DNA of 64,000 bases. It comes from Piper betle. Its lineage: Eukaryota > Streptophyta > Magnoliopsida > Piperales > Piperaceae. Below, piece after piece: positions 34,345 to 45,340 of this stretch. Where the stretch lies: positions 91,351-155,350 of the forward strand of contig JAURVB010001837.1 in assembly GCA_033002965.1 (NCBI GenBank), read 5' to 3'. How positions within the stretch are numbered: position 1 is the first letter of the stretch; every line of letters begins with the position of its first letter. Below the pieces are notes generated by a model, which saw nothing but the letters and a program-made list of their open reading frames with translations, was not told where the DNA came from and made no database searches. Made by a program: the position numbers and the translations under genes.

Positions 34345-36236
34345 ACATGTGATCACTGTTGCATAACTCGGCCGATTCCACTCTGAATCGGCCGATTTGA
34401 ATCGGATCGGTGGCGAGGGCGGGGGCTCGGGCGGCGAGGTGGGGCGGGGCGAGCTGCGAGGGCGGCTTCGGGGTGGCAAGGCGGGGCAGGGCGAGCTGCC
34501 AGGGGTGGCTTTCGGGGCAGCTTGGCGGGGCTAAAGGCGAGGAGGGGGGAGCGACGGGGCAATAGGGCGGCGACGGGGCAATAGGGGCGGCGACGGGGCA
34601 GGACAGGGGGCGACGGGGCTACAGGGCGGCGAGGGTGGCAGGGCAGCGGTGGTGGCAGCGGGGCGGGGCGGCAACGGTGGGGAGAAAAGGGATGAAGTAT
34701 AAGTGGCATTCTCGTAATTAAAAGTTGACTCGACTCCGATTCGAGTCAATAATAATAACTAACTCCAAATAATTTTTAAAAAATCCAAAAAATATGAAAA
34801 AAATATCATAAAATATAATACACATTATAACATGAAAATTACATTAAAATGACATATTCTATACTAATAACCCATTAATTTTGATTAAGTTAAAATTTTT
34901 GTATAGGACCGATTCAGGCCGATTTAACTAAACCGATTCCTATCCGATTTAGACTGATTCCAGTAACGACCCAGCCCAAAGTGCAACGTAATGGGCCAAG
35001 TCATTTCTTTAAAATGGGTACCCCAGAAGTTAAAGATCTATAGTCCATTCCCACTTATAAACAGGATCTTCTCCCAGTAGGTATTAGATGTGGGACTAAG
35101 TTGAGGGATTTCACAATCCACCCACCTTAGGGAATTTTGACCTTAGGGAATCTTGTCCCGAAATGCCTATTCTTGGCCCGTTGCTAGCCCCAGTCCACGA
35201 CCTTTTTGGCCCGTGACCGACAGCCTAGCCAACGTTCATAATCCAGCCCACCATCTAACACGGAACCAGGTCGGCTCTGATACCATTTGTAACGACCCGG
35301 CCCAAAGTGCAACGTAATGGGCCTAAGTCATTTCTTTAAAATGGGTACCCCGGAAGTTAAAGATCTATAGTCCATTCCCACTTATAAACAGGATCTTCTC
35401 CCAGTAGGTATTAGATGTGGGACTAAGTTGAGGGATCTCACAATCCACCCACCTTAGGAAATTTCGTTCCCGAAATGCCTATACTTGGCTCGTTACTAGC
35501 CCCAACCCATGACCTTTTTGGCCTGTGACCGGCAGCCTAGCCAACGTCTTGGCTCATTACTAGCCCCAACCCACGACCTTTTTGGCCTGTGACCGGCAGC
35601 CTAGCCAACGTCCTAGTCCATCCCACCATCTAACACGGAACTAGGTCGGCTCTGATACCATTTGTAATGACCCAGCCCAAAGTGCAACGTAATGGGCTAA
35701 GTCATCTCTTTAAAATGGGTACCCCATAAGTTAAAGATCTATAGTCCATTCCCACTTATAAACAGGATCTTCTCCCAGTAGGTATTAGATGTGGGACTAA
35801 GTTGAGGGATCTCACAATCCACCCACCTTAGGAAATTTCGTCCCCGAAATGCCTATTCTTGGCCCGTTGCTAGCCCCAGTCCACGTCCTTTTTGGCCCAT
35901 GACCGGCAGCCTAGCCAACGTTTATAATCTTGGCCCGTTCCTAACCCCAGCCCACGACCTTTCTGGCCCGTGACCGGCAGCCTAGCCAACGTCCCTAGTC
36001 CATCCCACTATCTAACATGGAACCAGGTCGGCTCTGATACCATTTGTAACGACCCAGCCCAAAGTGCAACGTAATGGGCTAAGTCATTTCTTTAAAATGG
36101 GTACCCCAGAAGTTAAAGATCTATAGTTCATTCCCACTTATAAACAGGATCTTCTCCCAGTAGGTATTAGATGTGGGACTAAGTTGAAGGATCTCACAGA
36201 TTCTAACTCCTTCGAAAACCGATTCCAATTTTTAGA
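34345..36236. mobile_element. CCGATT-repeat element, copy B, interrupted by the TRIM array
   Basis: The left end (34358 GTTGCATAACTCGGCCGATT) and the GC-rich core (34410-34680) correspond to copy A minus about 260 bp. The TRIM array occupies 34961-36198. Beyond it the element resumes with GATTCTAACTCC and AAAACCGATTCC up to about 36236, ending near GAACTATGCATG. CATGT occurs on both outer sides (34345 and 36233 region), a possible but unproven target duplication. Confidence 0.6.
34961..36198 (-). mobile_element. tandem TRIM array: four LTRs, three internal regions, TSD GATTC
   Basis: On the minus strand each LTR of 154-155 bp begins TGTGAGATC and ends CGTTACA. LTRs are at 34961-35115, 35288-35442, 35663-35816 and 36045-36198. 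After each LTR except the last, on the minus strand, comes AATGGTATCAGAGCC, the initiator-Met tRNA primer-binding site. Each internal region (172, 220 and 228 bp) ends in the purine-rich GGTGGGTGGAT before the next LTR. There is no coding capacity. GATTC flanks the whole array perfectly (34956-34960 and 36199-36203). This is the structure of a terminal-repeat retrotransposon in miniature, multiplied in tandem. The second and third internal regions carry an extra ~62-bp duplication (GGCAGCCTAGCCAACGT twice). Confidence 0.92.
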
Positions 36237-36318
36237 ACTATGCATGTAATTTCCTAAACCCTTCCTCTATAACTAATTATAAAAAAATAAGGGCTAACTC
36301 TTAAACAAGGGATCAAAG

Positions 36319-37068
36319 TGTTGGGGCCTTTAGGCTCCTAAAAGAGACTTGTAATAGGTGTCGCCAGCCTCTCTTAATCAAAAAACTAACTTAAGAAATA
36401 AAGTTTTTTTATTAGCCTATATACAAGTTATCACTCACCTCCAAACATAATATAGGATAAACCCACTCACACGTTAGACCATTTGAATCATCTCTCATTC
36501 ACACATGTTAGGTTTACATATTATAGTGAAGTTTTGGAAGACTCTATTTTAGGCTGATCTAATCTTATCATGATGCCCCTCACTCATGATAGAGGATAAA
36601 CCCAATAATTATCCCTCTCACACATCAAATCATTTGAATCATCTCTCGTTCACACATGTCTACATATTATAGTAAAGTTTTAGAAGACTTTAATTCAGGT
36701 TGATATAATCTTATCATGAGGCCCCTCATTCATCAAGTCACCCAAATCATCTTCACCTCATATATATGAAAGGTGACATGTTAAACTCTAATTTGGATTA
36801 GCTGACTTACCATGAGATAAACAGTGGCTCTAATACCACTGTTCACTGTTGTGCCCATAAAAAAGACTTGTAATATGTGTCATGAGATAAACAGTGTCTC
36901 TAATACACCTGTTGGGCCCTTAAAAGAGACTTGTAATATGTGTTACATCTCTCTTAATTGTTACATCTCTCTTAATTGAAAAACTAATTTAAAGAATAAG
37001 GGTTTTTCATTAGCATATATATAGGTCACTGATCACCTCTAAACATGACGTGAGATAAACCCAATACA
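36319..37068 (-). mobile_element. LTR/TRIM-like element (second family), decayed
   Basis: The block starting TGTTGGGGCC with AAAGAGACTTGTAATAGG (36319 to about 36470) recurs as TGTTGGGCCC with AAAGAGACTTGTAATATG at 36910-37068. Both end around GATAAACCCA. Just left of the second copy stand GGCTCTAATACCAC (36825) and TCTCTAATACACC (36896), degenerate reverse complements of the TGGTATTAGAGCC primer site, which gives minus orientation. CAAAG/CAAAA is a weak target duplication. The interior is non-coding. Confidence 0.55.
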
Positions 37069-37382
37069 AAAATAAAAATATTTGATAAATAGTGTAAATT
37101 ACTAATACGGTTATTGAATCTTAGGGAATTTTCCCCAAGATTATAAGCTTTATATTCTAGAGTTTCTACTTACCACTTAATAGGTTTCTACAGGAAGGCT
37201 CAAGATAATCAAATCCGCAACATTTAATAATTTCACCATATCCCCCCTTTACACTCGTACTTATTCCGTTGAATTGTGATCAAATTCTCCTTCTTTCATT
37301 TTAGTTTGGTTAGAACTTGTAATACACTGGATAATATATTAGTAAAATTGAGAGGGTATATAATAATATGAGATTGGTTATT

Positions 37383-37571
37383 CCACGCCAGGGCGTAGAA
37401 AAATCTTTTTTATGCCATGCGCGTCTAGGCTGTCCGATTATAAGGACAGCCCAGATCTGCTTCCTTTAAAATGTGACCTCGACCTCCAGATCATTTTTTT
37501 TTAAACGTCCTTGTAATCGGATGGCCCCGACGCTAAGGGGCTTAGAAAATTTTTTCCAGTCCAGCGCATAG
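37383..37571. mobile_element. MITE with ~60-bp imperfect terminal inverted repeats
   Basis: The left arm CCACGCCAGGGCGTAGAAAA continues to GGCTGTCCGATTATAAGG. The right arm, read inverted, goes from TATGCGCTGGACTGGAAAAA to GGCCATCCGATTACAAGG. The two align over about 60 bp. The GGAAAAAATTTTC box resembles the terminal box of the GC-cored elements elsewhere in this window. Confidence 0.6.
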
Positions 37572-38699
37572 TAACTTTCCTGTAATAATATATAGTATTA
37601 ACTATTGCAACATCAAATACGCCAACTCAAATTTCACTATTTTTTAAGAAAAGAAACCCAACAAATGAATGCTTACCCCGGCTCAATACATGGGTCTTGA
37701 TGAACAGGAAGTTTGGTGTCCGCTAATTCAGTCATGGCCAAGAATGGGCCTGGGTTAACAGCAAACATGCCAAACAGCATTCTCATGTATGGAATGGAAT
37801 GTTTGACCCGCGGCCAGACTACTGATTATAATTGGCTTCCTCTTCCCCATTTGACTTTATGGTCGTAGCTCAACAACGACAAGTTCTCATATGCTCTATC
37901 ATTTAATGTCCGATGACTTTTTTGTGCGAATAATAACTACTTGAAACATACATAGAAAAAAATAAAAGAAAAAAATAACTTGAAACTTACGGTGGATAAG
38001 AAATTAGGCAGCATTATGTCCCAAATTAATAGGGTCAACTTGAGCCATCATATATCTAAAACTTAATGTCAAAGACAAACAAGCTATTATAGACTATATG
38101 TAAAATTACAGTTCCATGTTTCTTTTTTTATTGAAAAGTGTGATCATATCCTTTGTTGAAATTATAATTATTTTTTTAAAAGGAAAAATTACAACTTATT
38201 TGAGTGTCAAATAAATAAGACCAAATTGATTTGCAAGGACAGTTTATATGGCAAAATAAAGGCTATGTTCTAGAGCCGATTTTATACGATCCTCATACTC
38301 ATGGATCATCTCGTTCTTTCATTCTATTTTCCAGTGTTTTAATTTTTTAAAATCTATACATTGAGTTTGAATTGCATGGTAAAAAGTTCATGTAACGATA
38401 AAATTGATAGTTTCAGTGAATTTGTGGGAGCTATTAAAAATTTAAATTTGCTTTATATGATGCATAATAAAAATAACTAACCACAAATTTTATAATTATC
38501 AAAACATTTATTAAAAATATTAATGAATCATAGTAAATTCGTTTCACTCATTGGTAAACAAGGGATGATGGTAGCACTCATGAGGATTCTTAAAGAAATC
38601 TGACATCACTACACACACGTTTCATCTACGCTGCCGTCAAGAAACCATGTGAAAGCGTGCATTAATTAGGTTCAACGTCAACGCAATGTTACTTCGTTC

Positions 38700-38960
38700 G
38701 ACGTAATTAATTAATAACAACCCGCCACTCCTTTTTGTGCGCTGACCGTTTCCATCGTCCTGGCGCGAGGACAGCGGAAAGCTGGGCCCACGCGTCACCT
38801 CGCCGACCATCTCGGAGTGATCGTCGAGGGGATAAATAGCCAATTCCAGCCGTCCGATAGGACTCGAACTCGATCGAAAAGTTTGGGGCCCTACGATTGG
38901 TCCCCACGATGGTACGGCGCCGCGGTATACGGTCCACAAGAGGTCCGCTAACCCACGAAC
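38700..38960. promoter_or_regulatory. promoter-like island without a recognised gene
   Basis: In otherwise AT-rich DNA this stretch is about half GC and holds TGGGCCCACGCGTCA at 38783-38797, a motif type common in plant core promoters. It also has GGATAAATAGCC near 38829. Open frames on the minus strand match nothing I know. It could be a promoter remnant or an upstream element of the gene at 40619, about 1.7 kb away. Confidence 0.3.
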
Positions 38961-39161
38961 CATTTACTCTTGAGGACATAAAATAAAACCTTCTTTTTTA
39001 TAAATAAATAAGCATTATAACTATTAGCTAGCCCTTCCACCTTCTTCTTCTCATAATTTGATTCATTAATATTATGTATATTTTTAAAATTCTTTTTTTG
39101 TTTTTAGCCTAGATAGTTATGATATTTAACGATAAGACAAAGATTATGCGAGTCTTTCACA

Positions 39162-39668
39162 CAAGGATGTAAATAAGTCAAACTTGCTTAGAAAATATTT
39201 TATATTTAGTTCGATTCGACTTAAATTCGTATTCGTTAATTTTGTACTTGAAAAAATACTTCGGCTCGAAATAAATAACTCGTTGAACAACGAACAGAGC
39301 TTGAACTAAGGAGTGTTCGGCTCGATTTGGCTCAAAACTCGAGTTCGATGTGTTCAAACTCGAAAAAATAATCGGCTCGACTCGGTTTATTAATACTATT
39401 GAGGTCATATCAAATTTATATAGTGTTGGAAATATCTTTTTGATTATATATAAGTCGAGTACGAGCTAAACACAAACATTCACTCAGCTCGAGCTCGACT
39501 CAAAAATATAGCGAGCGGAATACGAGCTAAAATTAAACACCATGAATTTTAGATGAACTCGACCCATAATATATTAAAGTTCTACAAACACTCAAACATG
39601 CTTGCAAAAAATTATATCAAATTTAAAAATATCCACGCTTGACTTAGCTCAGTTCGTTTACACTCATG
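39162..39668. mobile_element. hAT-like MITE relic
   Basis: Starts CAAGGATGTAAATAAGTCAA and ends GTTCGTTTACACTCATG, both decayed versions of TAGGGGTGTAAA termini. Internally it matches the 45735-46248 copy (GTTCAAACTCGAAAAAATA, TATTGAGGTCATAT). No target duplication survives, so it is probably older than the other copies. Confidence 0.65.
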
Positions 39669-40618
39669 ACTGAGAAATTCAATTAGTGTATTCCAATTTG
39701 ATTAATTATTAAATAAACTTAATATTTTCTTGACACATTATCAATATCTTGATAAATTTAAATTAAAAAATATTACTGCCAATCATATAATTTCAGGGTT
39801 GGAAAATAAATAAATAATTTATATAAAAAGAAATGCAATTTAGTCATTTTCTCACGTACCTACAATTAAGTTAATGTTTTTTTAACTAGCTCAACTTAAT
39901 AAATTAGACTTTAAAAAATTATAATTACGAATTAAAACTTTTTTCTGACTTCTTTATTATACATAGAATACAATAATCGTTTTTTTCTAAAAGCTTTATT
40001 ACAATAAATGTAAACACTTATTTTTGTGATAAACCTTACTATCAAATATGAATCCAGTTTGAATTCAATTCTTAACTAATTTATAAAACAAAATTTATTT
40101 TACATTTGAAGACAAATAATCGAAATTATTAGACTCCCTCAATGAACACTTTTATTATTTAGATTCACAATGAATGGGAGCATAAACAAGCAAATTAATT
40201 TTATTATTTCTAAAAATCCTTTAATAATTTGTTATTATTTTATTAAAAAAACAAGTCGATTACCCGACCCGAATACCCGCTTCTCAGCCGCCCGACCAGA
40301 TAGAGCTGACAAAGATGTCGGAGAGATATGTTGGCAGGAAGAAGAAGAGGAAACGAAGGTTCAAAGGTAGAAGACGAGCTCCAAGCTCTGCAACTCCTCC
40401 TCCTTGATACACCGAGAAGAAGCTCGCAGAAGATCCGTATATCCTACCCACACAGAAAAGTTTCGATTTTTATCGATTCTCAGTCGTCAAAACCAGCTCC
40501 CCATTAATTGGAGGCGTTGGAGCATGCAAAGAATCTTGCTGCACAAGCAGCTAGCCGTATCCGAATCATTCAAGGTAGTTGTCTGAGCGTTGTGGATTGA
40601 GCCTCCGAGGCGTTGGCA

Positions 40619-42459
40619 ATGGCGTTGGAGTTGCAGGAGCCAAGCATCGACACCGACAAGCTGAGCTACGAGATCTTCTCCATACTCGAAAGCAAGTTCT
40701 TGTTCGGCTACGACGACCAAAAGTTATGGCTCCCCAAGCAGGTCGATGGTCTGCCGGCGACGACGACGACGGCGGTGCCCGACGCGTCGGCGGCGATCAA
40801 GAGCCAGCGGGGGAAGATATGCATCCTGAGCATCGACGGCGGCGGCATGCGGGGGATCCTCCCCGGCAAGGCGCTGGCCCACTTGGAGCAGTCGCTCAAG
40901 GCCAAGTCCGGCGACCCCAACGCTCGCATCGCTGACTATTTCGACGTCGTCGCCGGCACCGGCGCCGGCGGCATCTTCGCCACCATGCTCTTCTCCAGCG
41001 GTGCCGGCGGCGGCAGGCTCTTCCGCGCCGACGAGACGTGGCGGCTGCTGGCGGAGCACGGGCGGCGGCTGTATCCGCCCGCCGGCCGGAAAGGCGGCGT
41101 CTTGCGGCGGCTCCTGGGGCGGCGGGAGCTGGCGGAGTCGGCGGCGGTGGAGCGGGCGGTGAAGGGTCTGTTTCCACCGGCGATGACGCTCAAGGACACG
41201 GTGAAGCCGGTGCTCATCCCCTGCTACGACCTCTCAACGGCCGCCCCCTTCCTGTTCAGCCGCGCTGACGCCCTCGAGTCCGACAGCTTTGATTTCCCGC
41301 TCTGGGAGGTCTGCCGGGCTACGGCGGCGGCGCCGGGGGTGGTGGTGCCGGTGGCCATGTCGTCGATGGACGGCCAGACCCGGTGCGTCGCCGTCGACGG
41401 AGGGCTGGCCATGAGCAACCCGTCGGCGGCGGCCATTACCCACGTCCTCCACAACAAGCAAGAGTTCCCCCATGTGAGAGGGGTGGAGGACCTGCTCGTC
41501 GTCTCCCTCGGCGCCGGCCAGCTCATGGAGCCGAGCTACAACTTCGACCTGGTCAAGACATGGCGGAGCAGGGACTGGGCTCGCCCCGTCGCCCGCATCG
41601 CCGGCGACGGCGCCGCCGACCTCGTCGACCACGCCGTCGGCATGGCCTTCGGCCGTAGCCGCTCGTCCAGCTACCTCCGAATACAGGTATTACCATTATT
41701 ATTATTACCTCCTAATCGTCTTATTATTTTGTTAATTAGTCCTTCTACGTATCATTTTACATACATATAACAACAATCATAGCTTTATAAAAAAGATAGG
41801 TTAATGTAGCTTATTTGAGGAAAATAATGTAGTTCATTCGTTGCAATTCCTTAATCTTTGAGTCTGATCGGGACAAAAAGAGGATAGTTGACATCACTGA
41901 AATCGGGCCATGGCATGTAATTACAGTAATTAAGTATTGTAAGGATCTTAATTTAGCAAGATTGGTGTGGAGCTATGAATTGTGGCTCTGAGGGAGAAAG
42001 ACATGCCATTGTGGAGGAAGCGGGAGGAGAGAGCTGGAGAGGAGGGTCCGTGGTATTTAATGGGTGTAATGAAAAAAAATGAATGTAAACTTTGTTTACT
42101 TGTTCTTATCTGGTTGGTGTTGAATTGTACAAGATTGAGCTTGTAGTTGATGTTTTGGTATTGGATTGTTGTTTGATGGTACAATGCAGGCCAATGGGTC
42201 GAGCTTGGGACGGTGGGGGCCGAACACAGACTCGGACCCCAGTCCCAGCAATGTGAAGATGCTGGTAGGGGTGGCCGAGGAGATGCTGAAGCAGAAAAAT
42301 GTGGAGTCTGTGCTGTTTGGTGGGAAGGTGATTGGGGAGATGACAAATGCAGAGAAGCTTGACTGGTTTGCTGGGGAGCTGGTTCAAGAGCACCAGACGA
42401 GGGGTTGCAGGATAGCTCCCACCGTTGCGTTCAAGCAGGCTGTTCCTAGAGTGACTTAG
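40619..42459 (+). CDS. patatin-like phospholipase, pPLAIII type
   Basis: Two exons, 40619-41686 and 42190-42459, join in phase 0 (ATACAG/GTATTA donor, ATGCAG acceptor) into a 445-residue protein. The start is ATG 40619; an upstream in-frame TTG is not credible. The N-terminus SYEIFSILESKFLFGYDD (residues 16-33) is typical of this subfamily. The patatin anion-hole motif is DGGGMRG at 73-79. The nucleophile elbow reads GTGAGG (113-118), with Gly where other patatins have Ser (GXSXG), which defines pPLAIII. The dyad Asp lies in VAVDGGLAMSNPS (D260). Known pPLAIII proteins act on phospholipids and galactolipids and influence cell elongation, wall cellulose and lignin, and seed oil. The length matches the family and the gene looks intact. 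Exon 1 is extremely GC-rich, exon 2 and the intron are not, a gradient typical of monocot genes. Confidence 0.93.
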
Positions 42460-43952
42460 GATGGCCATGCTTTTTTGTCAGTTCCCAAAAACCCTTCTTC
42501 GTATAATGTAACCCTTCCCATGGGCGCTCTACCAGGGGTACTCCAGAATCTTGATCTTTTCATTCCTGTTATACGTACCCTCCCTTGAGTCCTAGATTCA
42601 CTTCAAAAGTTCAAACAACAAATTCAGAATGTGATCAATAGAAAAAAAACTGTTTTTACGCCGTTCAATGTGAATGTGAGCTTGGTACAAATGACTGCAA
42701 ACGCTTCTAGAATACCTTCAGTATCCACAATGCAGTGTCTCGTGTAAATGATAGACCAATTTCTTTTGGGGTTGAGGGGATATGTTGCTAAACGACCACG
42801 ATAGGCAATTTAATCACTACCCAAGTTGCAGAAGCAGCAATTTAGTGGCTTTGTCTGATTGGCGCGGCAACTGGAGGTATGTTTGTCGTTATCAGTCGTG
42901 TTTGGGAATGGTTTGCTGTAGACCTTGTGAAGGGGCAGTCGAGTCATGGCAAATAAGATAATCTTTGCTGGGTCTTCCATGTCGGCCCGCCGACAACCCT
43001 TCCCAAGGGCCATTGCTGTTCAGCTGGGAATCATCCAGTACCTAGTTTTAAAGTTTTCACTTCGTGGTTAAAAGAAAAAAACTGCTAGCAACCAAAGAGA
43101 ATTGTTCATTCCTGATCTGCTGTGTCATTTCATTCACTCGTGATCTAATATATAAATTATAAAGAAATAGTTTCTGAATCACTGGAGTGGTATTTCTGAT
43201 GTTTGGGTAAATCTTCTAGTCGAATGAACTAGTATGGATGTTGGATTGTCACTCCCGTGAAGATCACAGAGAGGCGAGTGCACGCTGACTTCCTTCCTGC
43301 TAAGCGTTGTGCAGACTCGGGTCTAGTTTGGATGGGTCTTGGACGATTTTTTGATGCTATTTAAGCCAATCTTTTGACGAGAACCTATTCTAAAGAATGA
43401 ATCAATTTTTCATAGGGTGTCTATGGTTTTGGGCACCGAGAAGAGAAAGAAACTACTTTTTGCCGTGAAAAAGGTCTTGCTTTGTAACATAAGATCGATT
43501 GCATCATATTCTGTATCGAATCTTCAACCAAAATAGATTTTTCATCAAGATCAACACCATGATTTGTTTTCTGCTTTTTCACCATGTTTTAAACTAATTT
43601 TGGTTATGATTGATAGGTCATTAATCTTTGCTTGTGGAGAAGTTTCTTGAAGTTATAAGGAGTGGTTTCACTTAGGATTATTATGGAGTAGTTTTATTCG
43701 AAATTATTAAGAATAGTTTGTTGCAGATTTGAATTTGGGAGAATTTTCTTTTAAAAAATTGGTTATAAATTGATTATATTATGAAGGAAGGTTTTGGTAG
43801 GCGATTGCCTCGTAAATTTACCCTTTCACGTTGAAGGGTTCTACGTAAATTTGTACGTGCTTTACTTATTTGCATGTGATATGTGATAATTTATTATTAT
43901 TATTTATTTTATCTGTCCAAATATAACTAAATAAAATTAAGTAATTGACTGA

Positions 43953-43955
<3 letters not shown>
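42460..43955. other. 3' flank and intergenic DNA, no gene
   Basis: The first few hundred bases are probably the 3' UTR of the patatin-like gene. The rest is AT-rich without recognisable domains, splice-supported exons or repeats, up to the (TA)n tract at 43956-43999. Confidence 0.5.
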
Positions 43956-44001
<46 letters not shown>

Positions 44002-45340
44002 GGCAAGGAAGCTGTACTGCAGCACAGCTAAAGTGGCTACCGGGTTGCACGAATCGGCCGATTCTGTGCGGAATCGGCCGATTTAAATCCGGATCAGCGC
44101 GATGCCGATCCGATTTCAGGGCCGAATCGGTCGTTGAATCGGCCAATTCGGCTGATTCCGACCGATTTAACTCGGAATCGGAATCGGCCGATTTAAATCG
44201 GAATCAGTTTTTAAGAAATTACTAAACTACCCTAGGTCTGATTTTAATTAAATTAATTAAGCATGGGTAAAATAGTAATTTGGCTTTTAAAAACCTCCTG
44301 CTTCCGCCGTCGTGCTCGCTCCGCCGCCCTCCGCTGCCGCCCTCAGCTCCGCCACGCGCCGTCCGACCACGTCGCCACCCCGTTTCCGCCTCCGCCGTGC
44401 GTCCCCGACTCCGGACTCGCCGCCGGCGGGGGTAAAGAGGGGAGGGTGGCATTCTCGTAATTAAAAGTTGACTCGAGTCTAACTCGAGTCAAAAATAATA
44501 ATTAATTCTAAATAAATTTAAAAAAATCTTAAAAAATATTTAAAAATATCATAAACTATAATACATAGAATAATATCAAAATAACATCAATACATAATTT
44601 TAATATATTTATATTATGAATTGTCAAATTATTATATATGACCGATTAAATTAATTTGGACCGATTCAACTGAACCGATTTCTGGCCGATTCAGACCGAT
44701 TTCTGACCGATTCGACCGATTCCGATTCACTGGAAAACCGATTCCGATTCCAATTCCGATTCGTGCAACCATGGATGGCTGTGCTGCAGTGTTTCAGCCG
44801 TTGGATCAAATCCAACGGCTGAAACATGCCCCCCATAAAAAATAGATTTTGGTGTCGCCGCCGCCGTCGCAGCCGCCGGCCGACGCGTCGCCACCACCCC
44901 GCGCCCTGCCCGTCGTCGCCGCCACCGGGGGCGGCCACGTAACCGCCGAGCGGCGGATCTAGCCGCCCAGCGTCTTCCCTTGCCAGCCCGCCGGCCGACA
45001 CCACCACCACCTGGTCCCCCGCCCGCCACCCGCCGCGCGACCCCCCGCCCCCGTCCCCCGCCCGCCACCCCGTCCCCCACCCACCACCCCGCCGCGCCCC
45101 TCGGCCCCTGCCCGCCACCCCGCCATGCCGCGCCCCTGTCCCCTGTCGCCGCCGCCCCCGGCCGTCGCCGTGGCCGGGCACCCTTTCTGCCCCCTCCGCC
45201 GTCGCTGTTGCGGCGGCGCCGGCAGATCTTTTTTGATCTTGGCCGTTAGATGCTAATCCAACGGCCAAGATCAAACTTCAGCACAGCCAAGATAGCTGTG
45301 CTGGAATATAGGAAAAGTTTTTCCATATATATGGGGAGCT
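43956..45340. mobile_element. GC-cored TIR element inserted in a (TA)n tract, carrying a nested insertion
   Basis: The left arm runs from (TA)n through GGAAGCTGTACTGCAGCACA to AGCTAAAGTGGCT, then continues beyond the nested element (44039-44775) with GTGCTGCAGTGTTTCAGCCG. The right arm, read inverted from (TA)n, gives GGAAAAACTTTTCCTATATT, CCAGCACAGCTATCTTGGCT and GTGCTGAAGTTTGATCTTGG. The two arms align end to end and both stop at (TA)n. Each arm also contains its own hairpin: CAGCCGTTGGATCAAATCCA with ACGGCTG, and GGCCGTTAGATGCTAATCCA with ACGGCC. The core (44860-45230) is extremely GC-rich and only gives spurious open frames. Confidence 0.7.
44039..44775. mobile_element. CCGATT-repeat element, copy C, inserted in the arm of the outer element
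   Basis: Its ends are inverted copies, GGTTGCACGAATCGG at 44042 and CCGATTCGTGCAACC ending 44770. They are followed inward by repeated CGGCCGATT motifs, a GC-rich core (44300-44440) and the module GTTGACTCGAGTCTAACTCG shared with copies A and B. Aligning the outer element's two arms shows TGGCT on both sides (44034-44038 and 44776-44780), a probable 5-bp target duplication. Confidence 0.65.

Larger units (their letters stand above)
31067..35243. repeat. tandem segmental duplication, copy B
   Basis: This is the direct repeat of 26748-31066. Differences from copy A include a 42-bp internal tandem duplication around 32041-32125 (GAGAGACGTCTTGAATTGAA twice) and scattered substitutions. There is also a loss of about 260 bp in the CCGATT-type element, where copy A runs on from GGTGGCGATCCGATT but copy B jumps to GGTGGCGAGGGCGGG. 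The unit ends at TAATC 35239-35243 within the first TRIM internal region. Confidence 0.92.

Noticed and set aside
34961..36198. CRISPR-like or satellite array, because of regular repeats with spacers
   Set aside because: Repeat units are 154-bp LTRs, with tRNA primer sites and purine tracts next to the spacers, which identifies a TRIM retrotransposon. CRISPR arrays are not expected in plant nuclear DNA.
36045..36198. 5S rRNA-carrying Cassandra LTR
   Set aside because: The LTR starts TGTGAGATCCC as Cassandra does, but I could not find a 5S rRNA sequence or its internal control boxes in it, and it is shorter than Cassandra LTRs.
40579..41658. Several long antisense and alternate-frame open readings over the patatin-like gene
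   Set aside because: The GC-rich exon lacks stops in other frames; only the patatin frame has conserved motifs and splice sites.
43200..43950. A possible tRNA or small RNA gene in the intergenic DNA
   Set aside because: No stretch with paired box A and box B and a foldable cloverleaf was found by eye; a tRNA scan would be needed.
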